DNA from: Aurantiochytrium sp. KH105
Taxonomy: Eukaryota > Sar > Bigyra > Thraustochytrida > Thraustochytriidae
Direction of reading: 5' to 3'
Assembly: GCA_003116975.1 (NCBI GenBank)
Contig: BGKB01000176.1
Location: 78,946 to 142,945 of the forward strand
Length of the DNA: 64,000 nucleotides
A program made the translations under genes and the position numbers. Below are positions 40,856-51,111 of this stretch, one piece after another. The notes under the pieces were generated by a model. That model was not told the DNA's origin. It did no database searches and saw only the letters and a list, made by a program, of their open reading frames with translations. Numbering within the stretch: position 1 is the stretch's first letter; each line of letters opens with the position of its first letter.

Positions 40856-41833
40856 GGTCTGGGAGGCTGGCCTTGCGAGCTTGGGCACCTGACGGATTGC
40901 GATGCAGCTGGTCGGGTTTAGCCTTTACAATGCGCGCGGAGGATTTTCACTTGCGACCAAATGCTCGCTCGTCGTTTCCCTCCGCAACCTCGTGCAAGCA
41001 AGCAAGCAGGTATGTGAGCGAGCGAGTGAGTGAAAGGCTGTAGCTGCAGCGGTAGCTGCAAGCGAGCGAGGCAAGTGCAGCTGCAGCTGCAGCGGGAGCT
41101 GCAGCAGCGATGGCGCTGCGTTCCGACAACAACAGCAGAAGGGGTCTGCTTGCAGGAATTGATTGCTCTGTTACTTTGCGCCTGCTACCTGACCGTGCGT
41201 GCTTTCGACGTCTTTTTGCCAACGAGGGCTTGTCGTAGGTTTCGCTCTGGACGCGTCTTTTCTGATCAATGGTCCCTCCCTCGTTCGTTCACACCCTCCC
41301 GCTCATGCCCTCCCTCTTTCCCCCTCCATCCGCTTTTTGCTACTTCGTGACTTTACCTCATGACTGGCGGCCAGATGCACATGGGCGTAAATATCTTCGC
41401 TGTCCAGGAAGCTCATGGCTCGTGGGCCTTGCTTTGCATTGCACGACCTGCGCATTATCCATCGCATCACCATCGTCCGCCTCCGGGAGTCCCATCTCCC
41501 AACTTGGAGATAGGGGGCCTAGACAGTGAGACAGTCAGACAGACAGAAGCGAAAGACCTCTCCACTTTTTACCGGACTCAGTGTCAACACCCCATTAATG
41601 ACCTTGTGCCATGGGGGTGTCTGGTTCGATGAAAAGAGGCTTCCCTCCTTGTCCTTGTCTGTGCCCAACCCCGGTCGGGCGGCGATGCGCCCGAGGCTGC
41701 GTCGGTCGATGCGAGCGACGATCACGAGCAAGCACCCTGAAGAATAAAGCATAGGCTGGTGATCTGATAGTATGATTAGAATGTAGTGTATGGTACATTT
41801 TGTATTTCGTGGCGGGAGGAGTACTACGGCTAA
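40856..41833. other. Myosin upstream region / K+ channel 3' flank
   Basis: About 980 bp. CAGCTG and AGCTGCAG repeats lie around 41038-41110, immediately upstream of myosin. No gene is recognised; short plus-strand frames have no motifs. Confidence 0.5.
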
Positions 41834-43789
41834 TTACAAAAGATCGAGATGGCGGAGAAGCTCGTTGACTTCCGCATCGTCAACAATATCAGAGGACGTG
41901 GATGCGGCGCCAGAGAGAGCACCATCGGTGGTGGGACTTGGACGATTTCCTTGCGACGGACTCTGCAGCTTGCTGACTTCAAGGGAGAGACCTGGACCTG
42001 AACCTGGACCTGAAGGTACATTGTGCGGCGGTGACGCTTCCGTGGCGCCGTCTTGCGGGTCGTGACAGCCACCAGGCTTGGCGCCGGAAAGTGTCCCTGG
42101 CGCATGATCGCGCAGCAACTCGGACTCTAGTGGATTTGTGACTGCAAGATGATAGTCCGCTCCATCTGGTCGAGCGTTGAGATATTGTGTTTGCACCGCG
42201 TGAAGATTGTCGAGAAGATCCTGACGATTGTCGCGCTCCTTGTGCCGAAGTTCGCGAAGGACTCGCTTCTGGTTTGCCCTACAGCTCTTGTAGACTGAAG
42301 CAGCAAAGCCTTGGTGTTCATGCTGGTTGTCTGAGGCGGCAGCGGCCATGGAAAAGTCACGGGTGCCGGTAATAATCTTTTTCAAGTGCTTGTTACCGTG
42401 GATCTGCTGATAGATTTGCTCGGGGGAAAGTGTCCCGCGCATAAGCTGCTCTTGCTCAATCTCTTGACGCGTTTTCATACGTTCGTACTCGACGCGGAAG
42501 TTGGTGCTTATGATCGAGATTGGTATGGCCAAAATAAGAATGCCAAAGATGGCGGTCGCGATTCCGAAGCATTTGCCAATGATCGTGCGCGGGCGCATAT
42601 CACCATAGCCAACGGTGGTGAGCGTGCTCATAATAAACCAAAAGGTTCCAGGTATACTGTCAAAGGAAGCGTTTGCAGACGACCCGTCAGCGAGCGTGAC
42701 GACGAAAGACCTTGCAAGAGGATCCCACGTGCCTCTCTCTGCGTAATAGACCAGAGACGCGAAGATAATAAGCCCGATAATCACGATAAGAAGAACCATG
42801 CCCAAGGGGAAAATGCTTTGTTGAAGGGTAGCAACAAAGACGTGCATCCAACGAAAGTATCTGCCTACCTTGAGCACGCGAAAAATGCGGACAAGGCGTA
42901 CAGCTCGAAAAGATCCGCCGCTAATGCCTGTGTCTTGCTGATACGCCTTCAAGTATTGCTCGAGCCAAAATGGGATGACGGCCACAAGATCGATCCAGTT
43001 CACGGGACTACGCGCAAAGGAACATAGAGAAGGGCAAGAGCTGACTCGAAGAAGGAACTCGAAGGAGAAGATGATCGACGACACCTCTTCGAAGCGACTG
43101 ATTGCATCTGGCAGGTGAGGAACAATAGAGAGTGCAGGGACACCGTCGAGCATGAAGAGAATGCAAGAGGTGACAATGAGGGAGAGAATGACGCTGGAGA
43201 AAATGCGCGCTGCTGTTGAAGAGGCCGGGTCGTCCACAAGGGCCCACACGCCTGCACGAAGCTTGGAAGCGAAGCCTGCGAGCTTAGTGAGCCCGCGAAG
43301 GCAGGGACTCGAAGTTTGCCGTCGAGCGTGCGCGTAATGTTGCGCGCGTTTCGCTTTCCGGGCTTCTCGGTGCGCGTCGGCAGACTTGGCAAGCCTGGCT
43401 TCGACATGGAACATGAGCGCGGCGAAGCCTTGAAAGTTGATGGAGCCGCTACCATTAGCGCTCGACACGAGCACACGAATTTCATCGTCTGAGATGCCAG
43501 CCTGCATGGCGAGAAGACCATCACGGATCTCCTCAAAGTCGACAGAGTTGCTTTTGTCTGCATCAATATGATCGAAGATCTCGCGCAGCTGCATTTTGGT
43601 TTCGGGCGACATGAAGAGGTGCACGCTGCGATTGTTGATGAGACGCGCAGGGATCTTTTGTAAGACCTCTCTGCGCTTGTCTGTGTGGTACGTGCTCCGT
43701 ACGAGGGTCGCCGCCTGCGACAAGGTGATTTTCTCAAAGTCGAGCCTGTCGAGCTCCCCGTGAGGGTGAGGGACCGCTTTGGCCGCCAT
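41834..43789 (-). CDS. Voltage-gated K+ channel with N-terminal EF-hand
   Basis: The 651-aa product is a six-helix Kv-type potassium channel. S4 (residues 295-313) has basic residues at every third position (RAVRLVRIFRVLKVGR). The pore filter is TTVGYGD (391-397), followed by S6 (GIATAIFGILILAIPISII). Before the channel core, a canonical EF-hand loop spans Asp76-Glu87 (D-x-D-x-S-x-S-x-D-x-x-E). A degenerate second loop follows at about 109-120. Calcium binding directly by the channel is therefore plausible. The C-terminal cytosolic tail is about 200 residues, hydrophilic and Gln/Glu/Pro-rich. The ATG at 43787-43789 was chosen; the frame extends upstream only through an artefactual Arg-Glu run made by a (CT)n repeat. 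It is divergent from the dioxygenase gene. Confidence 0.92.
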   Translation of the reverse strand: MAAKAVPHPHGELDRLDFEKITLSQAATLVRSTYHTDKRREVLQKIPARLINNRSVHLFMSPETKMQLREIFDHIDADKSNSVDFEEIRDGLLAMQAGISDDEIRVLVSSANGSGSINFQGFAALMFHVEARLAKSADAHREARKAKRAQHYAHARRQTSSPCLRGLTKLAGFASKLRAGVWALVDDPASSTAARIFSSVILSLIVTSCILFMLDGVPALSIVPHLPDAISRFEEVSSIIFSFEFLLRVSSCPSLCSFARSPVNWIDLVAVIPFWLEQYLKAYQQDTGISGGSFRAVRLVRIFRVLKVGRYFRWMHVFVATLQQSIFPLGMVLLIVIIGLIIFASLVYYAERGTWDPLARSFVVTLADGSSANASFDSIPGTFWFIMSTLTTVGYGDMRPRTIIGKCFGIATAIFGILILAIPISIISTNFRVEYERMKTRQEIEQEQLMRGTLSPEQIYQQIHGNKHLKKIITGTRDFSMAAAASDNQHEHQGFAASVYKSCRANQKRVLRELRHKERDNRQDLLDNLHAVQTQYLNARPDGADYHLAVTNPLESELLRDHAPGTLSGAKPGGCHDPQDGATEASPPHNVPSGPGSGPGLSLEVSKLQSPSQGNRPSPTTDGALSGAASTSSDIVDDAEVNELLRHLDLL

Positions 43790-43938
43790 CTTCTCTTGCT
43801 CGCGCACCTTGGGCGTATGAGACGAGATTTTCAGACTCGGCTCTCTCTCTGCTTCATCCTCGTCTACGCTTTGCTCTGTTTCCCCTCGCCAAACCAAAGG
43901 GCGCCCCGCTACTCGCCAGACGGACGACTTCCTTGGGC

Positions 43939-43972
<34 letters not shown>

Positions 43973-45011
43973 GTTTGCTTTACTCACGACGCCGCAACGA
44001 GCGCCGCAACCCCCCAAGCAAAAGGGGACCAAAGCTTGTCGATACAAACACGCTTGCTTTTGATTGACAGATAAATCGCGCACCGACTTGATTGGACGGA
44101 CCTCCCTCGCTTCGAACTTTTCGGTGGCCACTTTCTTGCTGCTCGTGCGGCACTTCAAGTCGGCCTTTGCCGCTGCCGCCGCCGCCGCCGCCACCGCCAC
44201 AAGGCCTTTCGAACGGATATATTTCCTATGTTATGTGGGAAGCGGCCCCCCTCCTTGCCTGCGTCCGACCCGCCCCCGGGTGCCGCACGGGCTCCTTCAG
44301 GATGCGGCAGCGGCGCACTGCAGTGCAGGTCGCCGCCGCCGCCGCCGCCGCCGCCTCGGGCTACCCAGCCTGCGTGCCCGCCTGCCTGCCCGAGCGTCGA
44401 AAGGGCGCGGCCGGCCTTCTCTCTGCCCGTCGGCTGGAGCGTGTAATCATCATCAGTAAGCAGTAATCGCCAACACTAAAAGGTCGACTCGGGCATCCGC
44501 GAACCGGGCTTTCCACCACCTCCTCCTCCTCCTCCTCCCGCGCTTCTTCTGCTGCTCTCCCCCTCCTCTCGCCCTCGGCCCCCCCCGCCCGCGCGCGACC
44601 CACGCGCACGCGCACGCGCGCAAGCGTCCATCGCCGCGAGGCCCAAGAGCGCGAGCGCGCTGCCGCACGCGCTCGCCGTCGCCCGCCATCGCCAGCGCCA
44701 TCGCCAGCGCCAGCGCTCCCGCCCATCTCCGCCCTCCAGCTCCTCCTCGCCGCCCTGCTCTGCGCGCGCGCAGCAGAGCGGAGCAGAGCGGAGCAGAGCA
44801 GAGCCGCGAGCGCAGCGCCGCGAGCGCAGCGCCGCGAGCGCAGCGCCGCGAGCGCAGCGCCGCGGCGTGCTTCGCAGCGCAGCAGCGCCGGCGCGTGCAG
44901 GCAGACTGTCTTTCTGCGATCGCGGTCGTCATCGGGGACCTGCGGCGGCGAGCGAGCGCGCGAGCGGCGGCCAGCAGACGGCCAACGCGGAGGCAGGCGG
45001 CGGGCGCGAGC
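43790..45011. promoter_or_regulatory. Divergent upstream region (K+ channel / dioxygenase)
   Basis: About 1.2 kb containing a (CT)n run (43938-43970), CCG repeats (44170-44200 and 44330-44352), AGAGCGG-type repeats (44772-44800) and the 14-bp tandem repeat. No gene of its own is recognised. Confidence 0.5.
44803..44858. repeat. Four perfect copies of a 14-bp unit
   Basis: GCCGCGAGCGCAGC is repeated without change at 44803, 44817, 44831 and 44845, about 150-210 bp upstream of the dioxygenase ATG. Confidence 0.95.
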
Positions 45012-46517
45012 ATGGCGGGCGTGGCGGCGGGGCTGAGGCTGGGCGCGGCGCGGGCGCGGGCGGCGGGCCCGGCGCCGGCGATGGCGGCGATGCGCGCGGC
45101 GACGATGACGCGCGCGGCGACGGCGACGCTCGCGAAGGCGGCGGCGACGACGACGACGATGCCGGCGGCGCGCGGGCTCGCGACGCGGACGCCGCGGACG
45201 CCGGCGGGCGCGGCGGGGGCGGCGCGCGCGAAGGCGCCGGCGCGGGCGCAGACCTCGCAGGCTAACGCGGCGGCGGCGGCGGCCCCGGCGGCGGTGGCGT
45301 CTGTGGAGGCCGGCGAGGACGGGCTCCACGTGCGGTTCGCGGACGGCGCGGAGCACAGGTTCGACGCGTGCTGGCTGCGCGACAACTGCAAGTGCGAGCG
45401 GTGCATGAGCCAGTCGGGCCAGAAGCACGACCGCACCATCCTCCCCGGCAGCCGCGCGCTCGACATGCTCAACTGCGAGGTGCTCGACGACGGCGAGACC
45501 GTGACGATCGCCTGGCGCGACCACCACGGCGAGGAAGTCGAGTACGAGGCCAGCTGGCTCCGCAGATTCGCCTACTCGCACCGTGCCATCGAGGACGAAC
45601 AGGCCTCGCGAGCGGCGAGCTTTTACCACGCGGAACGCACCTCGAGCAAAACCTTCCTTCCCGAGGTCAACTTCGCCGATGTGATGGCGTCCGACGCCGG
45701 GGTCTGGGACTGGGTATCGCGCCTCGAGAAAGACGGCTTCTGCATGATCCGAGAGACCCCTGTCGAGGAAGGTACCGTGAAGAAGGTGGCCAACCTTGTG
45801 GGAAGCTGCTCGCACGCAATTTACGGCGAGACCTTTGACGTCAAGGCTACGCCCAAGCCCATCAACATTGCGTACTCAGACAAGGCGTTGGAGCCGCACA
45901 TGGATCTCGCCTATTACGAGTCCCCGCCGGGCGTGCAGTTCCTCCACTGCCTGCGTTTCGACGAAGGCGTCAAGGGTGGCGACAGCACGCTCATCGACGC
46001 GCATGCCGTCGCGGAAGAGTTCAAACTTCGTCACCCGGAGCACTTTCACATTCTCAGCACGGTTCCCGCTACCTTTCAAAAAGACCACGTTGATCGCGAG
46101 TTCCCCGTGCGCATGTTCTACCAGCGCCCGCACATCCACACCAACTACCTGGGCGAGGTGACGGCCTGCTTTTGGGCGCCCCCCTTTGAGGGCCCGCTTC
46201 GCGTGCGCGAGGACTTTGTTGAGCCCTACTACCGCGCGTACCACGCTTTCCGGACGCTGCTCATGTCCAAGGAAATGTGGGACAAGTACGGCTTCCTCTT
46301 TCGCCTGCGTCCGGGAGATCTCATTACCTTTAATAACCGCCGCATGCTCCATGGACGCAACGCCTTCACCTCCGAGACCGGGGCGCGCCACCTGCAGGGC
46401 TGCTACCTGGATGCGGACACCTTTCTTAACAAGTTCCGGGTCATGTCCACGACCATGTCGCAGGACGTTGACATTCTGGGCTGCGATGAGCGCTTTGGAA
46501 CTTCCTCGCACCGCTAA
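45012..46517 (+). CDS. Gamma-butyrobetaine dioxygenase-like 2-oxoglutarate/Fe(II) enzyme
   Basis: The 501-aa product belongs to the TauD/BBOX family, whose members hydroxylate gamma-butyrobetaine or trimethyllysine in carnitine synthesis. An Ala/Arg-rich N-terminus of about 90 residues resembles a mitochondrial presequence. A small zinc-binding N-domain follows (CWLRDNCKCERCMSQSGQKH). The 2OG/Fe core has HMD in PHMDLAYYES, the distal His in MLHGRNAF, and the Arg in GARHLQGCY that would bind 2-oxoglutarate. The WLRDNC motif and the order of conserved segments favour BBOX over trimethyllysine dioxygenase, but this is not decisive. The start is uncertain among several in-frame ATGs (45012, 45081 and others); the first ATG in the presequence was taken. 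It converges with the SAM-domain gene. Confidence 0.88.
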   Translation: MAGVAAGLRLGAARARAAGPAPAMAAMRAATMTRAATATLAKAAATTTTMPAARGLATRTPRTPAGAAGAARAKAPARAQTSQANAAAAAAPAAVASVEAGEDGLHVRFADGAEHRFDACWLRDNCKCERCMSQSGQKHDRTILPGSRALDMLNCEVLDDGETVTIAWRDHHGEEVEYEASWLRRFAYSHRAIEDEQASRAASFYHAERTSSKTFLPEVNFADVMASDAGVWDWVSRLEKDGFCMIRETPVEEGTVKKVANLVGSCSHAIYGETFDVKATPKPINIAYSDKALEPHMDLAYYESPPGVQFLHCLRFDEGVKGGDSTLIDAHAVAEEFKLRHPEHFHILSTVPATFQKDHVDREFPVRMFYQRPHIHTNYLGEVTACFWAPPFEGPLRVREDFVEPYYRAYHAFRTLLMSKEMWDKYGFLFRLRPGDLITFNNRRMLHGRNAFTSETGARHLQGCYLDADTFLNKFRVMSTTMSQDVDILGCDERFGTSSHR

Positions 46518-47100
46518 GAGGTACAGCGGACGGCTGCGTTAGCGCGCCCTTTGGACCTCTTGCAGCCAGCTTCGCTCGCGCCTTGGGCCCTTTCCGCCCT
46601 GCGCATCTATAGCAGACGGCGTTGTGTGTAGATTGTACTCTGCCATTGTCGTGTATTGCACAATTATCAAATGGCTGGCAAGGCATTGCACCTCGACGCC
46701 TCCACCTTTGCAGAGTTTGACAGATTCATCCGTATAGGCCCTTGGGTTGATTTATTCTTACTTTCTTTTTACAAGTCTACTTCTTCTCTGCACTTGCTTA
46801 GAAAATGCTCATGGAGAAGCTACAGACAACGCCAACCCCTGGAAAAGGCAGCCTAAGTTACATGAGTTTCCGTACGACGAAAACAGCCGGAAAAGACTTT
46901 GACTCAAGCACGCATCTGCGAATGTCTAGGCCTGCCGTTCGATGTTGAGAAAGAGGCATCTGGGACTCTTTATGTCATGGGTGACTTCCTTGCACTGCTA
47001 CAGATGATTCGAATTATATAGGTCTTTGGAAATTGGCCAGCGATTCTACACGACACTGGCAGGCCCAGCCTATGTCTCCCGATCAAGTGCTAAAAAAGCT
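46518..47100. other. Convergent 3' flanks
   Basis: About 580 bp between the stops of the dioxygenase and SAM-domain genes. It is AT-richer and no gene is recognised. Confidence 0.5.
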
Positions 47101-48071
47101 TTACGCAAAAGGATTCTTCCATTGCGTGGTCTCGGTTGTATCTCCGCTGCCAAAATCAAAGCTAGCCAAGAACGATTTCTTGCCCAATCCTGATTTTGAC
47201 GTGCCCTCTGACGCCCGTACATCGCTAATCTGTGGACGTCCGTGCTGTGCACGCCAGGCCATGACGGCTCGCTGAAAATCTGCTCGAGCCCCAGCCTCAT
47301 CAAATTCAGCATCAGCTTGGCCCCCGTCACCTGAAACTTGGTTCTGCGACACGGGTTGTAGCGAGCTCCAATGTTTAAGAGGATTTTTTCCTTTCTTTTG
47401 CGAGTCAAGCTTCTCTTTGTGCTCTTGACTTTGTATGAGCTCACGCACAAGACGTGCGACGGTCTTTCTGTGTGCGAGCGCTCGCACACCAATCTCATCG
47501 AGTCTGCGAGGACCAAGCTGTATCTCGTTGCGTTGCAATTGCAGCATTTTCGGGTAAGTCTCATTATCTTTCAATGGCATGCTATTCCAGCGAGCCCAAC
47601 GAAGCAACTTACCTCGAGAAGAGCAGGCCCATCAATATCATGTTCATCGAAATTGAGCTTCAGACTTGCTAAGTTGACACGGTCGAGCCACAGGAGCACA
47701 TCCGTCACGCTCCAGAGCTCCACGGGCACACGATCGAGGCGACTGTCGTCAAGTTTGCCTCTCTTGTGCTTTGCTTGCTGTCTTCGCTTCCAACCTTGTG
47801 CGAGTTCGGCGGTTTTGCGTTGCTGGTGCGGCACGAGAGTTAGTCGAGAGAAGGATGAATTGATTTCTTGCGAGCAGACCAACACGGGCAAGTAAACAAG
47901 TAGGTAAGCAAGTAAACGTACGTGTTCATCGGCGTCAAAGGAGATTGGGAATCGTCGTGGCTCTTGTTTGATTTTCCTTCGCATTTTCATTCGTTCCATT
48001 CTCTCACATGGTGGCGGGGGGCCGTCGACCACGACGATTGCGAGAAGCGGGTCGGCCGACTCCATCGCCAT
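47101..48071 (-). CDS. SAM-domain protein (three exons)
   Basis: A 258-aa protein from three exons (48071-47922, 47822-47613, 47517-47101). Intron 1 (99 nt) runs from GTACGT to CACCAG, with CTAAC before the acceptor. Intron 2 (95 nt) runs from GTAAGT to TACAG. Joining exons 2 and 3 completes a sterile-alpha-motif domain: ELWSVTDVLLWLDRV, then DEHDIDGPALLE, then LGPRRLDEIGVRALAHRKTV. That fit is the main support for intron 2. SAM domains mediate protein-protein, sometimes RNA, interactions. Regions outside the domain are Lys/Arg/Glu-rich and unrecognised. Intron 1 is in frame, so a retained form would still be open. The start (ATG 48069-48071) is provisional because another exon could lie upstream. 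Confidence 0.75.
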
Positions 48072-48941
48072 GCTCTCGTCACCCTTGTGCGTTGATCGCT
48101 CGATCAATGCAGACAGAAGAGGAGCGCTGTCACGTTGTCAGGATCAAGGCAGCGAAGGGTTTTTGGTGAAGAGCGCGTGCGACGCTTGATTGCAACAACA
48201 AACGTGTTACAACGACGCACGCTCAAAATGGCCGTTCTAGCTTAGTTCCATCAGCGCCACTGTACAAGAGTCCACCTTGCTTGCTTCGAATGCCCTCCTG
48301 CTCTCTCTGTTCTATCTGTTAGGCTTTGCGAACTGTACTCGGCGAAAAAATTGTCAATCCACCTAGAATAGGCCAAATAATAATAATAATAATAACAACA
48401 AGCAGCTAAAGCAGACGGTGTGCGCACGTACATGCAAATTTGCTAGAATCTTATCACATTCTCTGGCAAGTGCAGGCAAATAAACGCCGAGCCTCCCTTA
48501 AGCAAGCATTCGTTCGTTCGTTCGTTCGTTCATCTTTTCTTCCACAGCGCGGAGAACCTCTTCACCTCATCATCATCATCGCACAGGCTCTAAATCCCTA
48601 AATCGCCCACCGCATCGAGCCTCGACCTGCTAAAGTGCCAGCCAGAGCAAGCCCCTCATCTCACCTCACTGCAGCCAACCCGGTCCAAGTCCGAGCCGAG
48701 TTTGCATCAACGGCTCCTTGGACAACCCATTTCTCCCCGCCGAACCGACGTGGTTAGGTTCTCGGTTAGGTTTGCCGATGGATGGGCGAAGAACAGAAGG
48801 AGAGAAGGGAAGAAAGAGGGCGAGGAGGGACGAGCGCAGAGCTCCATCCCGATCCAGACTGGCGCGAAGGGCGCGGTCGAGCGCGCGCAGAAGGCCGGGA
48901 GCAGCGCGCGCAGGCGAGGGAGGAGAGACAGCAAGGCGAGG
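48072..48941. promoter_or_regulatory. Divergent upstream region (SAM-domain gene / SRP68)
   Basis: About 870 bp with a (TAA)n run (about 48377-48396) and a (TTCG)n run (about 48509-48530). Open frames leading into SRP68 from 48702 begin at a non-ATG codon and are likely 5' UTR. Confidence 0.5.
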
Positions 48942-50846
48942 ATGGGCGCAGAGAAGGACGGCCCGACAGAGCCCGCGGCAGAGGCGGCTGCGGCGGCGGG
49001 GCCGCAGGAAAAGCTGTCCTTGAACATCCTGGAGGCCGTCAAGACGAGCCAGCAGCAGAACGGGCTGCGCCACCGCGACTACCAGCGGTACAGGCAGTAC
49101 TGCACGAGGAGACTGCGGCGGCTGCGCAAAAACAAACGCGTGGACTTCAAACTCGCAGGCAAGAACCCGCGCGAGGCCTTCCAGGGCCGCGAGCTCACGG
49201 CAGAAGACTGCACCGATGAGCGCTTCTTGCAGCTGGCGCTGGTGAACGCAGAGCGTGCATGGGGGTACGCCATGCAGCTCAAGGACGAGAACCAGCGCGA
49301 CGGCGAAGAACCTCGCAAAAGATTGCACCTTGTCCGACGACTGGCCAAAGCCACGCGCTGGAGCGCCAAGCTGAGGGAACTCTGCCATGAGGTCGCGGAC
49401 GACCGCACCACCCTGGAGGCCGAGGCCTATGCTGCATGGATGCAGGGAAACCTTTTGCTCGAAAAGGAATGGTGGAAAGACGCCTATCTCGAGTTTGAAA
49501 AGGCGCGCAATGTATACGAGCAGCTGTCTTCGATCGTCGAGCCCGAGCTGCGGGAGCTCATGCAAGAGCGCATCGAAGACATTGAGCCGGCCTTGCGCTA
49601 CTGCAAGTACAACCTTTCGCGCGAGGAGGGCCCTGGCAAGAGCCAGGACGCTTTGAAACAGCTACAGATTGAAGCCGAAGGCAGCGACCTCTTGCAGGCA
49701 AAAATCAAAAAGGTTATCGAGGAGAACCGCAAGATTCAAGCTGAGCAGGCATCGACCGTGTCCTGGCGCGGACACCAGGTGCCCGTACGCAGTCCAGCGC
49801 TCCGCGTGAAACTTTTGGAAATTCGTGACCAGCTCTCCGCCTTGGAAGAGGCCAAGAACGCTGCTGGTGGCGATGGAGGCGACGGCGATGATCTCGAGGC
49901 TGCCTTCCTCGAGACCCTCTCGGTTTGCGATGACACGCTTCGCCTTGCACGTGAGGAAAAGTCCAAGCCGTCAAAGGCGTCGAGCTCCTCAACAGCGAAC
50001 CCCGAAAAGATTGCCGAGGAGTACGACTATATTCGCGCATACATCAAAACGCAAAAGCTGCTCATCTCCATTGACCGCAACATGTTGTACGCGAGCAAGA
50101 TGTTGCGCGAGATGGACGGCCAAAAGACGACCGTCAAACCGCAAGATCTTGTCCACATCTACGATCAGTCCCTTCAGAGCGTGCACGATATTCTTGACTT
50201 GCTCGGCCCCGATGCTGAACAGCATAGCGCCGAGGAAGACGTAGTCTCGGCTCCCGAAATGCGGGTTCAGGAGGGCATTTGCACGGCCTTCCGCACGCTG
50301 CTCATTGGGCGCACGTACCAGGCGCAGGCCAAGTGGGCTCAGGCCGTCGCCCTCTTTGAGCACAACTTTACGCGCATTACGGAGACTCGCGCCATGGATG
50401 GCGTCACCACATCTCAGCTGAAGCAGCTTGATGATGTTGAGCGAAAAACTCGCGCGGCTAAGTGTTTGGCTCTGGCCCATGCTTTTCGTGCGCGTCTGGG
50501 GGGCTCCAATGCGTCGCAAGCCGTGCCCCAACTGCCTGGATCCGCAATGGACGACGCCCCTGTGTTGTGCGAGCTTCCGCCCTCGATCGATGCTGTGCCG
50601 GCGCACCCGATTCTCTTTGACCTCGCTTCCAGCGAGCTTAGAATTGGCAAGTTGCCCAAGGGCTCCAAGGCGGCCAAGTCGACGTCAGCGTCAGCATCGG
50701 CAAATGTTTCTTCTTCAAAGGACCTGGCCTCTGTTTCGACCCAGGATTCGACCCAGGATGGCGAGGCGGGCGGAGAGGACGGAGAAGAGGGTTCTGGTTG
50801 GCTGTCCAGCGCGCGGAACTGGTTCGGACGCTCAGGAGGACGCTAA
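48942..50846 (+). CDS. SRP68: Signal recognition particle subunit SRP68
   Basis: The 634-aa product is SRP68, which with SRP72 binds SRP RNA and remodels it for signal-peptide targeting to the ER. The N-terminal RNA-binding part is very basic with the family's opening segment (LSLNILEAVKTSQQQNGLRHRDYQRYRQYCTRRLRRLRK). The TPR-like helical region includes NAERAWGYAMQLK and an AYLEFEKARNVYEQL stretch. The C-terminal third is helical and ends in a Ser-rich tail. The ATG at 48942 begins a short acidic N-terminus; the frame upstream opens at a non-ATG codon. A (TCTTG)n microsatellite lies just after the stop (about 50910-50943). It is convergent with the MFS-like transporter. Confidence 0.95.
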   Translation: MGAEKDGPTEPAAEAAAAAGPQEKLSLNILEAVKTSQQQNGLRHRDYQRYRQYCTRRLRRLRKNKRVDFKLAGKNPREAFQGRELTAEDCTDERFLQLALVNAERAWGYAMQLKDENQRDGEEPRKRLHLVRRLAKATRWSAKLRELCHEVADDRTTLEAEAYAAWMQGNLLLEKEWWKDAYLEFEKARNVYEQLSSIVEPELRELMQERIEDIEPALRYCKYNLSREEGPGKSQDALKQLQIEAEGSDLLQAKIKKVIEENRKIQAEQASTVSWRGHQVPVRSPALRVKLLEIRDQLSALEEAKNAAGGDGGDGDDLEAAFLETLSVCDDTLRLAREEKSKPSKASSSSTANPEKIAEEYDYIRAYIKTQKLLISIDRNMLYASKMLREMDGQKTTVKPQDLVHIYDQSLQSVHDILDLLGPDAEQHSAEEDVVSAPEMRVQEGICTAFRTLLIGRTYQAQAKWAQAVALFEHNFTRITETRAMDGVTTSQLKQLDDVERKTRAAKCLALAHAFRARLGGSNASQAVPQLPGSAMDDAPVLCELPPSIDAVPAHPILFDLASSELRIGKLPKGSKAAKSTSASASANVSSSKDLASVSTQDSTQDGEAGGEDGEEGSGWLSSARNWFGRSGGR

Positions 50847-50909
50847 TGAAAGAGAAAAGAAAGCTACTATTTCTGTCTGCATGCTAGCGACGAACAATGG
50901 ATGAATTTC

Positions 50910-50943
50910 GTCTTGTCTTGTCTTGTCTTGTCTTGTCTTGTCT
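50910..50943. repeat. (TCTTG)n microsatellite in SRP68 3' flank
   Basis: Six to seven copies of a five-base unit, about 65 bp after the SRP68 stop. Confidence 0.9.
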
Positions 50944-51111
50944 ATAGTCATCTATCCCACGCGATGAATGGACCGAAAAAAAAAAAAGAATAGAAAATCA
51001 AACGTTGCCAAATAATGCAGAGAAAAAAAATGAGATTATGGTTTCCCTTGCAGCGTACTTGCGACGACAGTTTGCACGATGAAGATTGGTCTCGTGTCAA
51101 AAGTCTAAAGC

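Noticed and set aside
44361-45815. A 484-codon minus-strand frame over the dioxygenase start
   Set aside because: Arg-rich run with no domain, opposite a confirmed gene and GC-rich repeats; a compositional shadow.
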